Origin: Phlebotomus papatasi | Taxonomy: Eukaryota; Arthropoda; Insecta; Diptera; Psychodidae | NCBI RefSeq assembly: GCF_024763615.1 | Contig: NC_077223.1 | Coordinates: forward strand, 63,860,627 to 63,924,626 | Direction: 5' to 3' | DNA length: 64,000 nt | Shown here: in pieces, positions 34,515-45,905 of the stretch | Layout of the letters: every line of letters begins with the position of its first letter | Numbering within the stretch: position 1 is the stretch's first letter | The notes under the pieces: generated by a model | The model's input: only the letters and a program-made list of their open reading frames with translations | The model's database searches: none | Told to the model about the DNA's origin: nothing | Made by a program: the position numbers and the translations under genes

Positions 34515-36178
34515 TTATTTTAAAATTAGAAATTCGATCTTGGCACTTGCATTTTTCTCTTTCACATCATTGGAACTTTACTTCTCTCCCGACAGTGATA
34601 AGAACTTCTAGTACTCCTATTTCAGGGTTGAGAGGAAAATAAAGATGAACTATGAACTCTTGCCCTACTTTATTTGTAAGGCTACGTGTGTAATTGTCGA
34701 AAGTTGCTTAAGAGGTTGGTATTCAAAATTGTATTGTATTGTATTTAATATTTAAATATTATTTAAATAAAATTTAAATATTAAAAATTCTTGCCAAATA
34801 TGTTAAAATAAAGTTCCGTTATAATAAAATTGTTGTAAATGCATTAAATTATGAAAACTCTTAAGTTCTAGGAGTGGAACAAAATAATTTCATGAGAAGA
34901 AATATTTACTTACATGTATCCAATGCTTAATGCAATTTATATTTACTAAAATTTTAAGTATACAATTTAGTATATTAATTTGATTGCTTTATTCTGCAAT
35001 TGTTATTTTGAAGATAGTCACTTTTTACTACAACAGCACGGATGCTATTAAAAATTTTATTTTCATTTAACTATTTAACTAATGATATTACTTCACGAAA
35101 ACAACCTTATTGCAATTCATGTTTATATATTCATAGACCATTACTTTCATAATACCTTACAGTTATTTAAATAAATAAATGAATCATATTTATAGTTATG
35201 GAGATAGTTTTGCATTTTATTAAAATTACTCATCCAAATCCTATTTTTACGTTAAAATTCTTGCAATTATACAATTTAATAGCCCTATGCATTGTAAAAT
35301 TGAATGTTATATTGATGTTAAAGTGTCAAATGACTTCAAGAGCTGCAAAATATGAATTATGCAAACATCAAAAGAGGTCTTAAATAAGAGAAAATCCTTA
35401 AGAAATTGCCCTATTAACGCAATTTATTGACTTGCAAAGTAATTATTTGAGCATAAATTGCTAATAGTGATGGATTTACTTTTATTATATGCATATCTTA
35501 AGGTAGCATACATTTAATTAAAGTGGTTTAGTTAGAACCTTTTTGATAATTTTAGTCCCAGTGCCGATTAACCCCAGAGTACATGGCTGACTTGAGGAAC
35601 TTTCACACATTTGACGATTTGAATAAAAAGCGAATCTCAATTTTTCATTTTGGGCTCAGCCTTCGACGTATTGACTCATTTGTTCGCAATGCTGAAATTC
35701 TGCACATGGGACATGCCTTCAAATGTATTGAAGATTGACGGTAGAGTTGCAAAATGAAATAAAGAAAATACGAAATTTCCTGTCACACAATCACCCGAGT
35801 GTAAATTTGCAATAAAAGACTTTGAATTATCATATTAAGATGAATTACGACGTGTTCAAAATCAAATGGATGATTGACTGTATAAACCAATTGGCGAAGG
35901 GAGAGTGTCTAAAGATGAAAAAAAGCGAAGAAAATTTATTCTCTCTCTTGGACTTTTAAATGTTCCTCTTTAAAAATCACAGCTACTGCAATTTTACCAA
36001 TGAGGCTAATCGTCTGCGATCGGGCTGATATTTTCTGAGTATCACATCCTTGATACCGAAAACGACCAGTTGCGAAAACCGCGAAAACCGATTCGATAAG
36101 CAAGATGGATGTAGTAAGTGATACTGCGTTTTCCAGTTCGAAAAAGTATCTTTTCGTCACAATTTCGAAAAACCAAAA
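34515..36178. other. Very AT-rich unique DNA, no gene seen
   Basis: Extremely AT-rich from 34720 to 35500. No coding or RNA feature recognised; the 74-codon minus-strand frame at 35936-36160 has no family. Confidence 0.5.
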
Positions 36179-36179
36179 T

Positions 36180-36595
36180 TCCGCCCGAATTATGATCCTG
36201 AAAAGTCAATATACTGAATGGGTCAAAATCTCAAGGAGTCAAAATCTCGAATGATTCACAGTCCTGAAGAGCCAAAATTCTAAATGGATCAAAATGCTGA
36301 GGATCCAAAATTACGAATAGGTCAACAGATCACAATTCCAAAAACCCAAATTCTATATAAGACACAATCCGGAAAAAACTAATATCCTGAATGAATCAAA
36401 ATTACGAGAAGCCAAAACTGCGAATAAATTACAAAACCGAAAAGCCAAAATTCCGAATAGATTACAGTCCCGAAAAACCAAAACGCAGAATAAGTCATAA
36501 CCCCGAAGAGTGAAAATATTGAAAGGGTAAAATCTTGAAATGCCAGTTTCCCAAATGGATCAAAATTCCGAAAATCCAAAAATCTGAACAGTATA
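36180..36595. repeat. Degenerate iteron minisatellite, about 17-bp unit
   Basis: About two dozen diverged copies of a unit like CCGAAAAGCCAAAATTC alternating with CCGAATAGATTACAGTC. This is the same unit that forms the ends of the iteron-ended elements at 18436, 37198, 47806 and 55066. The minus-strand frame 36379-36579 encodes a repetitive FWLFG-type string as a consequence. It is best read as an expanded and decayed end of such an element. Confidence 0.7.
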
Positions 36596-36599
36596 TATG

Positions 36600-37195
36600 T
36601 AAAACTACAATCACGAAGTGTAAATGGTTATAACTATTGAAATACTCTAGACAAATGAAAAAAACAGCCATTAACCATCTTGGTATTCTCGCTTGTACTT
36701 TCTTATGAAAACTATCCAATTTTTAGCAATTTTTTTCTCTATAACCTGACATAGTGCTGAAGTGATGAGTTATTTGAAAATTACATTAATAGTTTTCTAG
36801 GTCTAATATTATCAAATTGTAAAATATATTGTAAAAGTTGGATTGGCTGAACGTAGTTGGAGTTTATAAATGGCAAAGTGCTTTTAATTTAAAAAAATAT
36901 GTCCATATTTTTGTATATTATATTGTCATTTTTCTCTTATTAAACTCTTCATGATAATCAATATTTCAAAAGCCAGTAATTTTTTTCAGTTTATGTTGTA
37001 TTTAAAATAATTTATGCATTTCCATTCTGATTTTGGTATGTTTCTGGTCTAATCAAGACCTTTCCAATATTGTATTATACTCAAAAATCGTTCAAGCAGT
37101 TTTGCTGATACGTTTAGTTTTTTAGATTTTGTTTGAAAAGCGTCATGCGTCAGTAAAGATACGTCATATTTTCGATTTGAGCATAAATATCTTTT
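36600..37195. other. AT-rich spacer, nothing recognised
   Basis: Separates the iteron minisatellite from the iteron-ended element. No gene or repeat supported. Confidence 0.5.
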
Positions 37196-37197
37196 TT

Positions 37198-37492
37198 GGG
37201 TCCCGGTCAAAATCCCGAAAGCCCGAATCCCGAACGCCAAAATCCCGAATGGGCCATAATCCCGTAAGCAAAAATCCGGAATGGGTCAATATCCCGAAAT
37301 CCAAAATCCCGAATGCTTAAAAGCGTCATAGCTACTCCCAAGATTGCACCCGCTCTTGCTGAAGGCAAAGGGAAATTTTCTGTGACTTGGGAAATTATTC
37401 TACACATTATCCTCCATATAATTTCATACCTTACAGGATTTTGAACATTCGGGATTTTGGCTTTCGGTATTTTGGCGTTCGGGATTTTGGCT
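37198..37492. mobile_element. Iteron-ended element, copy 2
   Basis: Starts GGGTCCCGGTCAAAATCCCG and carries about seven iterons (CCGAAAGCC, CCGAACGCC, CCGAATGGG types) on the left, the conserved core (ACTCCCAAGATTGCACCC, CTGAAGGCAAAGGGAAATTT, TGGGAAATTATTCT) and inverted iterons (GGGATTTTGGCTTTCGG) on the right. Frames on both strands here (37129-37572) encode iteron-derived RDFGF or ESRTPKSR-like repeats and are not genes. Confidence 0.75.
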
Positions 37493-37499
37493 GCCTCTG

Positions 37500-38605
37500 C
37501 TTTTTTTATATGTATGTTAGCTTGCACCTCTCATTTTTTGTGATTACAGTGATTTTAACTAAATACTTTTGATACATTTATAAGCCAAGGTGAGAGCCCT
37601 TTCAAATAGTCGCATATTTAAATTAAAAGAATCATAGCAACTATAAGCTAAAACAATCTTGGCACTATCTAGCAATCAACTTCTGCGCCTTCACCGATGG
37701 CAAGTGAAAGAATAAAATTGTGCCTTTTAACACTCTCCCCCTATTTGAACGATATTTATTTCGAAAGTCTCAGTGCGCACCTTGCAAATAACTTTCAATG
37801 AAGCACCCAATTGTAATGGCAAATGTTGGAACCTTTTGCAGAATCTCACATTCGAGCACAGCACTGTATTTCGAAAATGCCAAATGATTGTAAGCAATTT
37901 ATATGTCAACAGGTATCTCACTAGAGGCATGCTCTATTGACAAAATGAAAATGGATAGATCACTGATAAGGTGGGCAAAAAAGCCCCATGAATTTCACAT
38001 TGCAAATGTAATCTACACGAGTGCCCTGAGAGAATTTTCGATTGATTGTTTGATTGCAATTTATTTGATTTCGCTCTGAGAAATTCAGCGGGTGAGGATC
38101 CACATTTCCATTATTTCATTTCACTGCGAAGATTCACTCTTATTGGTGGGATCGCAAGAAACATCGTTTGGTTTGGAGGTGTAAAATGCCTCTATCTTCG
38201 AAAGTAAAATCCAATCGTGACTGTGAAATTCGCAAAATTTATTAAGGGGAGTGTAGCATCAACCAAACAAAGCCCCTTGCAGATTATAAGGTGGATTCTA
38301 AAAGGAAATTTGTTATTTAAAATAATCAAACTGTTTTTTTTTGCATAATTTTACAATGGGTAAGATTTAAATAAAATCTGATACTGAGTCAAATGGATGT
38401 AGAAGTTAGCCATTTTAAATAATACACCCAAATTTTTTTGAATTTCCCTACAAAAATAATTTAAAATTTATTTTAAAAGTAAATTTCTAATGTATTTAAC
38501 ACGAAAGCGATATTTTTCTTTCGAATTAGGCTTTCTACTACTTTTGCAAAGTTAGTGATATTTGAAGTGTTTTTCTAGAACGATTTACCGACTTTTAAAA
38601 TTTTC
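37500..38605. other. Unique AT-rich DNA, no gene seen
   Basis: Nothing recognised. The 67-codon minus-strand frame at 37727-37930 has no family. Confidence 0.5.
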
Positions 38606-38607
38606 TA

Positions 38608-38858
38608 CATTGAGAAAAAAAAGAGAGTGCGATTAACTTTTTCCCTCATAACTTTAACACTCTTTAGGTGTAAAAATATATCAACATTTTTGAATGTTAA
38701 TTTTACACCTTTTAAGGGTAAAATTAACATGAAAAGGGTAACTTTTACCCCCAATACACCTAATAAGGGTAATATTTACACCGAGTTCGGATCAATACTG
38801 CAGGGTAAAATTAACATTTCCGGAATGTTATTTTAACTTTTTCGGATTTCTCTCAGTG
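38608..38858. mobile_element. CACTGAGA-ended MITE, copy 1
   Basis: Right end, read inversely, is CACTGAGAGAAATCCG; left end is CATTGAGAAAAAAAAGAGAG. TA flanks both (38606-38607 and 38859-38860). The inner half is an inverted repeat of GTAAAATTAACAT and AGGTGTAAA words. Two more copies lie at 49622-49874 and 54792-55024 in the opposite orientation. The open frame 38627-38836 lies inside and is not a gene. Confidence 0.8.
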
Positions 38859-38860
38859 TA

Positions 38861-40990
38861 ATAATTTTGTATTCAAATATGTTATATATTTTTTTAAATC
38901 CAAGAAATAGAGATTAGAAAAAAAACTAAATAACTTGGTCTTGGAATTTTGCAATTTTCCTTCCAGAATGTTTTAAGCGACTATTCAATTTTTCGAATTC
39001 GTCTATTAATTTTGAAATATTTTGTATTTAAATGCTTTTGTGTTTGGAATTAATAAATTTCCTAAAACCATTTTTAAAAATATTTAACTTTGAAAAATCA
39101 TTAATTTAAGGAGAAGTTATAATTTTTGAATTAGAAAAAATAAATAAAACTCAAAATTGAAAAATAATGAAGACAGAGGACTCTTGGTTGGAAATTAGCA
39201 ATATTCTTAATATTTAAAGAGTTTCTAAAAACTTTTTAGCGAAAATTTGATACTAAAAACTCGTCAATAAGTTTAGAGAATGTATTTGTGACATTGATAT
39301 CGGAGTAAATAAAAAATTCCAATTTGTAATATAAACTAAAAATAGGTTTCTTAAAATTTGCAATGTTTTATAGACTTTGACATTTTTAAAATATTGAATT
39401 TCAAGGTATTTCAAAATTATAATACATTGTTTTTTTTTTAATAATGAAGAGAGGCAACAAACTGATTTTGTGTTCATATTTTATGAATCTTGGAAAATAG
39501 ATTACTAAAAACTACTTATTATTTTCCAGTATTTCAGATATTGATAGGATTTTTAAGACTTTTTAAATCAATGTTTATAAGACTACTAAATTAAATTGAA
39601 TAGTTGTATTAAATTAATTAAAATTCTTCTTGGGTCATTACACAAATAGAATACGTTTGTAGATGTTTTAACTTCTTTTTTAAATTTATATCAAAATTTT
39701 CTTTATTTAATATATTTTTTAAAACATAATTGAAAGATAGATTTTCAAGAATGTGTATCGGCCTTCAATTTTTTGGACTTTTGAAATAAGTAATCTCTCC
39801 GTCACCGCTGATAAAATTCACTATAATCGTTCTCTAAATCAATAAGAAAAATTAAGTCTAAATAATAAATTGTGTTAGAAATATTTCATTGTAATAATTT
39901 AGCACAAAACTATATTTTCTTCGATATCTAAGCATTTTTTTTTTAAATTTGAGCATTTCTGCAAGGAGAAAGATAATTTTCTGCTTGATTTTCTGGTAGT
40001 TCAATCTCTGCAGACTGCATAAAATTACCGATGGAAATTTCACTCAAATCCCGGCATTCCTTTATGCAAGAACTTGTGGTAAGTCTATGACATTTCACTG
40101 CACCACGCAGAGTTAGATTATCTCTCAGCAGAAATTGAAATTGTCCATGAAAATAGTTATTAAAGTGTCATTTCTCCGGCTACTTGCAAGACTTCATAAA
40201 GCGTTTGAGGGCATAATCTTGCGCTATTCATACTGAATTTTGATATTATGATTATTATCCATAAAACCACAGTAAAATGATATCAATTGCCATATTGGAT
40301 TCATTTCACTTAGGAATATTATTGTTAAAGGAGATTGGCGAGAAAAAGCCTCTGTTAAATGATTTGGCGCGAAAGTTGAGATGAATTGCTTCACAAATGC
40401 TGGGTATTGTGCAATATATATTTTTTTCTCAATAAATGTGACAGAGAAATCCAGCTCCGATTTGAATGCAATTGCTGTTTTTTTTCCTTCTCTTATTCTT
40501 CAGAAATTTTCCTTGTGGAATTGTTATTTAGGTATTTGGAGCTCCATGTCAATTGCAGAGTATCTTGTCGCGCGACAATCGCGCAAGAGTGTTGGCAAAA
40601 GTTTATAATAGTGAATGTTTCTCGCGCAGAGTCTCTCCCAGTGGGCCAATGTTAATAATAATTCAACAATACAGAGCCAAAAAGTGAATTTCAATCGAGA
40701 ATTATTGCACAATTCCCACCAAAAAGTTTCCTCTCGGAGAAATAAAGCACGATTATGGTTACCATAAAGAACGCGAATGCAGACGATGCAGATGGTGAAT
40801 GTCTAGAAAAATGAATTTGGTACTGAGTAATTTCTTGGAAAATCACTTCATAAATTATTAATGTTGAATGTGGAATTTCAGATTTTTGCTTAAAATTATT
40901 AACTACATTTTTAGTAACATGAGTAAACAATAAATTGTAGTTTTAAAGATTTGTCTTTCTTTTCCAATATCTTATGGTAATTATGAAGGA
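38861..40990. other. Unique AT-rich DNA, no gene seen
   Basis: The overlapping frames at 40381-40655 (plus) and 40524-40930 (minus) show no recognised family; some begin at non-ATG codons. Nothing else recognised. Confidence 0.45.
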
Positions 40991-40991
40991 A

Positions 40992-41335
40992 AGCATGGAT
41001 TAAGTGGTGGAGCGCTTGCTTTATGATGCAAGTATCCCGGGTTCAAATTTTCTTTAGGTAAAACTGGAACATCACCAAACATGGGGTAGCACCAAAAACT
41101 AATTTTTATTTCTAAACTACTTGAACTATGACCATTGCTTCAGTGGAAAGCATCCTTATAATGCCTATAAATTTCTAAAAGTCTTATCTTCTGAAGTTGA
41201 ATATCTGATTCAAAAATCGCAGTGTTTGATGCTACCTCGTGTTTGGTGGTGCCCCAGTTTCCCCTTAGTCACTAGAAATTTTCAGATAACAGATGTTTGA
41301 ATCAGGTCCATGGAACTTCGCTGCATTTCTTTTTA
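40992..41335 (+). mobile_element. tRNA-derived SINE, copy 3, split by a MITE
   Basis: GGATTAAGTGGTGGAGCGCT, TGCTTTATGATGCAAGTATC and CCGGGTTCAAATTTTCTTTA match the 5' half of the SINE at 58770. After the MITE at 41057-41264 the SINE resumes as TAGTCACTAGAAATTTTC and GGTCCATGGAACTTCGCTGC. The B box GGTTCAAAT is nearly intact. The two halves align to the uninterrupted copy, which shows that the SINE is older than the MITE. Confidence 0.75.
41057..41264. mobile_element. MITE, ACCACCAAACACGGGGTAGC family, copy 2
   Basis: The left end GGTAAAACTGGAACATCACC pairs with the inverse of GGTGGTGCCCCAGTTTCCCC. The TA target (41055-41056 on the left, 41266-41267 on the right, with one extra T) belongs to the SINE sequence CTTTAGGTCAC. 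The interior matches 11236-11443 throughout. It is non-coding. Confidence 0.85.
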
Positions 41336-41779
41336 TGAGTTTTCAAACTCATACAACTGTTATTATTAACTTAATATAAATAATTATTTGAATATTTAAA
41401 ATTTATAATTTCAATATTTATGTTTTGTTTAATATTTATTAAGCGCGATTAGTCTGAGTTTTTTGATAAATGTAAATTGTAGAAAATATTATAAAATTTT
41501 TTATGGATTATTGCTGAAATTCAATTTCCTACTGCTCATTTGATTTTTGGAAATAAAAATTCAGGAATTCCTGATTTTTGTATAAATTTTCAAAATGTGT
41601 TTTATTAAAATAGGAGAGATAGGAGATTAAAGACTGTAATTTATTGATTGTTTTTCTTGTAAAAAACAAGTGGGACAAGACTTGTGTAGTATGAAAGCAT
41701 TTTTGTCGAAAATCGTTATTTTCTCAGAATTTTGAATTCAATGCAATTTAAAAAAAAAATCCTACTAAAGTGTAGAGGT
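41336..41779. other. AT-rich spacer, nothing recognised
   Basis: No gene or shared repeat was seen between the SINE and the F-family fragment. Confidence 0.5.
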
Positions 41780-41895
41780 CTTTGACGGTCTATATTATAC
41801 CAATGCCTCTTAGTTCCTGAAAATCCATTAAGAACATAGAAAGAAAATTTTAGTTGTCCGAAGCTTAAGTCGCCCAAAGGTAGCGCACTTTCCCC
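41780..41895. mobile_element. F-family MITE, right half only
   Basis: CCAATGCCTCTTAGTTCCTG, TAAGAACATAGAAAG, GTTGTCCGAAGCTTAAGTCG and GGTAGCGCACTTTCCCC match the right half of the F element at 21805-22469, followed by TA. The left half is not visible upstream. Confidence 0.65.
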
Positions 41896-42039
41896 TACTT
41901 CAACAGTTAAAAACTAAAGTTGATCAAATTTGAGTTTGGATTTTTTGCAAATGATTTGATTACTCATTATTTTAAAATTTGAAATGAGATTGTGAAGAAT
42001 CTCAACTAAAAACATTAAAAATTTTTGAAAAAGATTACA

Positions 42040-42440
42040 TTAATTACGGGTACTATACCGACTTATGACCGATTAAATCCGATGTAGTCGGATTGGAAAT
42101 TGCAAGATCTTAAAAAAATCCAATTTTAAGCAAACCGACTGAAAAATAAGTCCTCCAAAGTGGTTGAAATTGGACCTTCGAAAGGTTGATATCGCAATGT
42201 TTTTCGAACATGGGTGTCCGAGGACGAAATTTTCGTCTTGACTACCTTCAAAACATATTTGAAAATAAAAGGAATCATAGGAGTGGTTTTCGAAATAAAC
42301 CAAAAAACATGGTTTTGAAGGGGAAGGAGGGGATGGGGAAAAAAAGATAAATAGACTCTCTTAAATGTTGATCTATGGGGGAGTCGTCGAATACCGGAAA
42401 ACGATATCTTTTACAGTTTGACCTCTAGTCGTGTCACAAC
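42040..42440. repeat. Dispersed repeat H, copy 3
   Basis: GACCGATTAAATCCGATGTA, GTCCTCCAAAGTGGTTGAAA, GGACGAAATTTTCGTCTTGA, CCTTCAAAACATATTTGAAA and AAAACATGGTTTTGAAGGGG parallel the copies at 17585-17880 (inverse) and 45305-45730. It ends with GGGGAGTCGTCGAATACCGG and ACGATATCTTTTACAGTTTG. The 76-codon minus frame is inside the repeat. Confidence 0.65.
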
Positions 42441-42984
42441 ACAAGTTAAAAAAAGTGTATTATATAACTATTTTGTCTTTGAGTTCGAGCAGTAACATTA
42501 GGCTTGATTTTGGAAAACCAACGTAAATAAATAAAGTCAAAGTTTTACTGATGATCGATGAGTGATCTTCAAAAATTAAAATTTGAAAATTAAAAGAAGA
42601 AGTGTTTTTTATCTGACTGATCTTCTTCCTGAAAAACCGATACCCTGAAGATTCCATAAAGAATCGAAATGTGTATGTAAAATAAACTAGAATCGTAGAT
42701 AACAAATTAGAGGCCCGCGTTTGACTATCTTTTTTAATAATGCTTTGTATTGATGAATTTATAAGGTATAAATTAATCCTATTTTTGTAAATATTTTAGG
42801 TTTCTACTGACCAAATGCAGGACGAAATATTTTTTTCTCTTTTCGATTTTGTCGTAAAAAATTTAATTGAACAGTATTTAGAAAAAATTGGGCATTAAAA
42901 ATTAAAATTACAAGGTCATTATCATGAAAAGTTTAAGTATAAATCGAAATTTGGTAAAATATTGAAAATCTGAAGTTTTACGTT
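42441..42984. other. AT-rich DNA, nothing recognised
   Basis: No gene seen; the minus-strand frame 42460-42705 has no family. Confidence 0.5.
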
Positions 42985-42992
42985 TTTACACG

Positions 42993-43133
42993 TCACAGTG
43001 AGTATTTGTCCGCATGTTCGGCTGTTGCTAGCTCTAGAGACCAAACGGTTGAAGATGGAGACTTGGGATCTTTGAAGGACCCCCCCCCATAAGTCGACCA
43101 TGGGACTATTAACATGCCTCTCATTTTCCCCCA
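42993..43133. repeat. Dispersed repeat J, copy 2
   Basis: AGACCAAACGGTTGAAGATG, CCATAAGTCGACCATGGGAC, TTAACATGCCTCTCATTTTC parallel 30929-31056. A run of nine or more C lies at about 43080-43088. Two overlapping minus-strand frames here are repeat-derived. Confidence 0.6.
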
Positions 43134-44838
43134 CTTTTTACGTTTTTGAATAATTAAAATTAGTGATGCATCTGTAAATTTACTGGCCAAAAATAATTTA
43201 TTCTACAAAAAGCTTTGGATTTCTATATTTTCTTACTTTTTGACATTATTCCGTGCCGATAAATTTTGTCAGAGTTCCGCATAATCTATTTCTGTTCTTA
43301 TAGTCTTCGAAAATCCACCCAGAAACAATTTTAAAACATGAGATTACATTTCTTACGTGCAAAACTTTTCTCATAGTTACTGTGTGTTTTGCAGTTGTTA
43401 AATTTCCTGTTCTAAATGTTGGCAATTCAATTTTCTCATTTCAATTGCAATCTCAGGTGAAAATGGTTCTCCTAATTGCCAAAAAATGTGGCAGCTGCTT
43501 TTTTCTGGGGGTTTCCGTTGAGCGAAAGCGCAATTTATGTGGTCGGCCCAAAAAAAGTATGGAATACAATATAATCATATGCTAGAAAATTGAATTATGC
43601 TATTTTCACACATAAAAAAAATACCAAAATCATGGAGAATTCTAGGCGGGAAGAGTGGGATATAGTAGTTCAAGTGACCGAAATTTTCCTGGTTTAGCAT
43701 TATGAGTGGTAAACACGGAAAATGCGCCTCCTGTCCTGACTCTCAGGGCAAAAAGGGGAGAAAAGGTGAAAAGTTTTAACAAGTTGTATGCGGCGCAATG
43801 TGGTTTAACAGTTTGTTGATGTGTAATTAAATCTGTGCTCATGCAAAGTATTTTCCACTCGCATGAGGCCTTTGGGAAAAGTTCCATTGGCCAATATACC
43901 ATCCTCATGAGAGACACCACCCAGGAAGCTAGGCGTGCAAGAAGCAATATAGGCTAGAGGATTGCAATTAAGCATCCGAAATGTGTGTGTATGTGCAGAA
44001 GTATTATAATTCCTCGAGCTACCGCTTGTAAAATATTTCCAGTATTAACATTCACCCAGGAATTCCATCATTTTGTTGAAAAAAAAATACTCCAGGGCGC
44101 ACAAGAACTTTCCATGAAAGGGAATAATTTTTCGCGCAAAAACTTTCATCGCGTGCCTATTCACAATTTTTGCAATACCATGTTACCTTGGGAGTGATAA
44201 TGTAGTGTGGATAATGGCATATTGGATTCTATGAAAAGGATGAGGGTGATATGCTTTCCCCAAAAAGAATGTTTCATCCTCCTACTCAATCTTTTTCCCT
44301 TAAAATCGAAACACACGCACCCGCTGCGACATAAGACAGCACTTTTAGTCAATTTGACAAATTTTTGCTGCGCATTTTTTTCTCCATCACGCACCTTTGA
44401 AATGTATGTAATAATTTTTTGAATATAGCAAGGTGTGACCCAGAGAACAAAAAAAAAGTATATCCAAATTGATGGGGCTTCCTCTCTGGAGATGCTTATC
44501 AACTCTTTTCCATTACATTATCGACTTAATCGACGAGAAATCTCCACGAAGTGCCGTCTTCAACCAACGCCTCTGATTTTATCGCTCTTCCTATTACTAA
44601 TAAAAATGCCATGGTATATACAGAGGATATTGCAGCTGGGGAAATCCGTTGGATTCAAACATTAAATTGCTCAATCTTTGTTTGTAAAATAACCAACTAA
44701 CATTGAAATAAATGTAATTTGGATACAAGGTGTAAATGAGAATATAGAGGAAATTAATAAGAAAAATAACGTATAATATTGAAGAGTAGATAACGTTCAC
44801 AGTTTTAACGAAAAATTATGTATCTTTGTTTTATTTTT
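43134..44838. other. Unique DNA, no gene seen
   Basis: Frames of 101 codons (43642-43947, minus) and 113 codons (44161-44502, minus), the latter overlapping plus-strand frames, were inspected without finding any recognisable family. No RNA gene was seen. Confidence 0.4.
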
Positions 44839-44844
44839 GTGGAA

Positions 44845-44995
44845 AGAGCGCTATCTTCGGATGATTCAAGCTTCGGATAACTCATTTTCTCCTATGTTCG
44901 TTATGGTTTTGACCGATTTGACCCATGACTCTTTTCGGGAAATTTAACGCATATTGGACTTAGCTATTAAAATATAATATTATAATGTTATTATA
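44845..44995. mobile_element. F-family MITE, left half
   Basis: GAAAGAGCGCTATCTTCGGA, GATTCAAGCTTCGGATAACT, TTTGACCCATGACTCTTTTC and GCATATTGGACTTAG match the left half of the F element at 50090. The matching right end is at 46785-46837, with about 1.8 kb of other repeats between. Confidence 0.65.
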
Positions 44996-45000
44996 GAATT

Positions 45001-45730
45001 TTCCAGTGATAGGTGTCTAAGGACGACATCTTCAGCTAGACTACCTCCAAAACATATCCAAAAATGAACGAAATCGTAAGCGCCAATTTTTTGCAAAATT
45101 AGAAAAACCTCATTTTTGACCTATTTTTGGGGGATGGGGAGCGCATGAAAGGAGAGGGGGGAAAACTAAAGAGATTACTTTCGAGATAATGTCATTTAAG
45201 GAGGGGTCACCGAAGACTGGAAGTTGATATCTCTTGCCGTTTAAATTTTATATGGGTCAAAAGACTGAAAAAGTGCGAAAAACAGTATTTTCAAAATAAA
45301 TCTATTACCGTTACTTTTCCGATCCATGACCGATTGTGACCGATGCAGTCGGGTTCAGAATTAAAAGGTCTTTCAAAAAAGTCCAAATTTATCCAAATCG
45401 GTTAAAAATTAGGCCCTCCAGGGCGGTTGAACCTTTGACCTTAAATAATTCAAGATGGTGAATTTTCCGGTGATAGGTGTCTAAGGACGAAATATTCAGC
45501 TGGACTACCTCCGAAACATATCAAAAAATGAACGAAATTGTCAGGACCAATTTTTTGCAAAATTAGAAAAACCTAATTTTTTACCTTTTTTTGGGGGATG
45601 GGGAGCGCATGAAAGGGGAGGGGAAAAAACTAAAGAGACTAGTTTCGAGATAATGTCATTTAAGAAGGGGTCACCGAAGACCGGAAGTCAATATCTCTTG
45701 CCGTTTTGCAGCTAGGATGGTGAAAAGTTG
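45001..45730. repeat. Repeat H, two direct copies 463 bp apart
   Basis: GTGATAGGTGTCTAAGGACG starts two units at about 45008 and 45470. Each continues with ACTACCTCC(A/G)AAACATATC, TTTTTTGCAAAATTAGAAAA, GGGGGATGGGGAGCGCATGA and a GGGGTCACCGAAGAC block followed by TATCTCTTGCCGTTT. Between them lies the ACCGATTGTGACCGATGCAG segment shared with 42040. This is a local tandem duplication or two head-to-tail insertions of the family. Confidence 0.75.
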
Positions 45731-45905
45731 GAAAAAAAATCGATTGTGGAAACTGCTCTCTGTAAAGAGTGTTTTAGGTTTATAAGAAAAAATTGCTTAT
45801 TTATCCCGTTTCACTGATGCTGAATTCTCCTAATCGACTCTAGAAATGATGGGCAGAATCATTTACTCACTCCTTTCCTTCACAGTCCCATCTACCCGAT
45901 TATCT

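Noticed and set aside
36379..36579. Membrane protein with repeated FWLFG segments
   Set aside because: The repeats are produced by the 17-bp iteron minisatellite read on the minus strand.
44161..44502. 113-codon minus-strand frame as a gene
   Set aside because: Overlapping frames occur on the other strand and no motif or membrane pattern was recognised.
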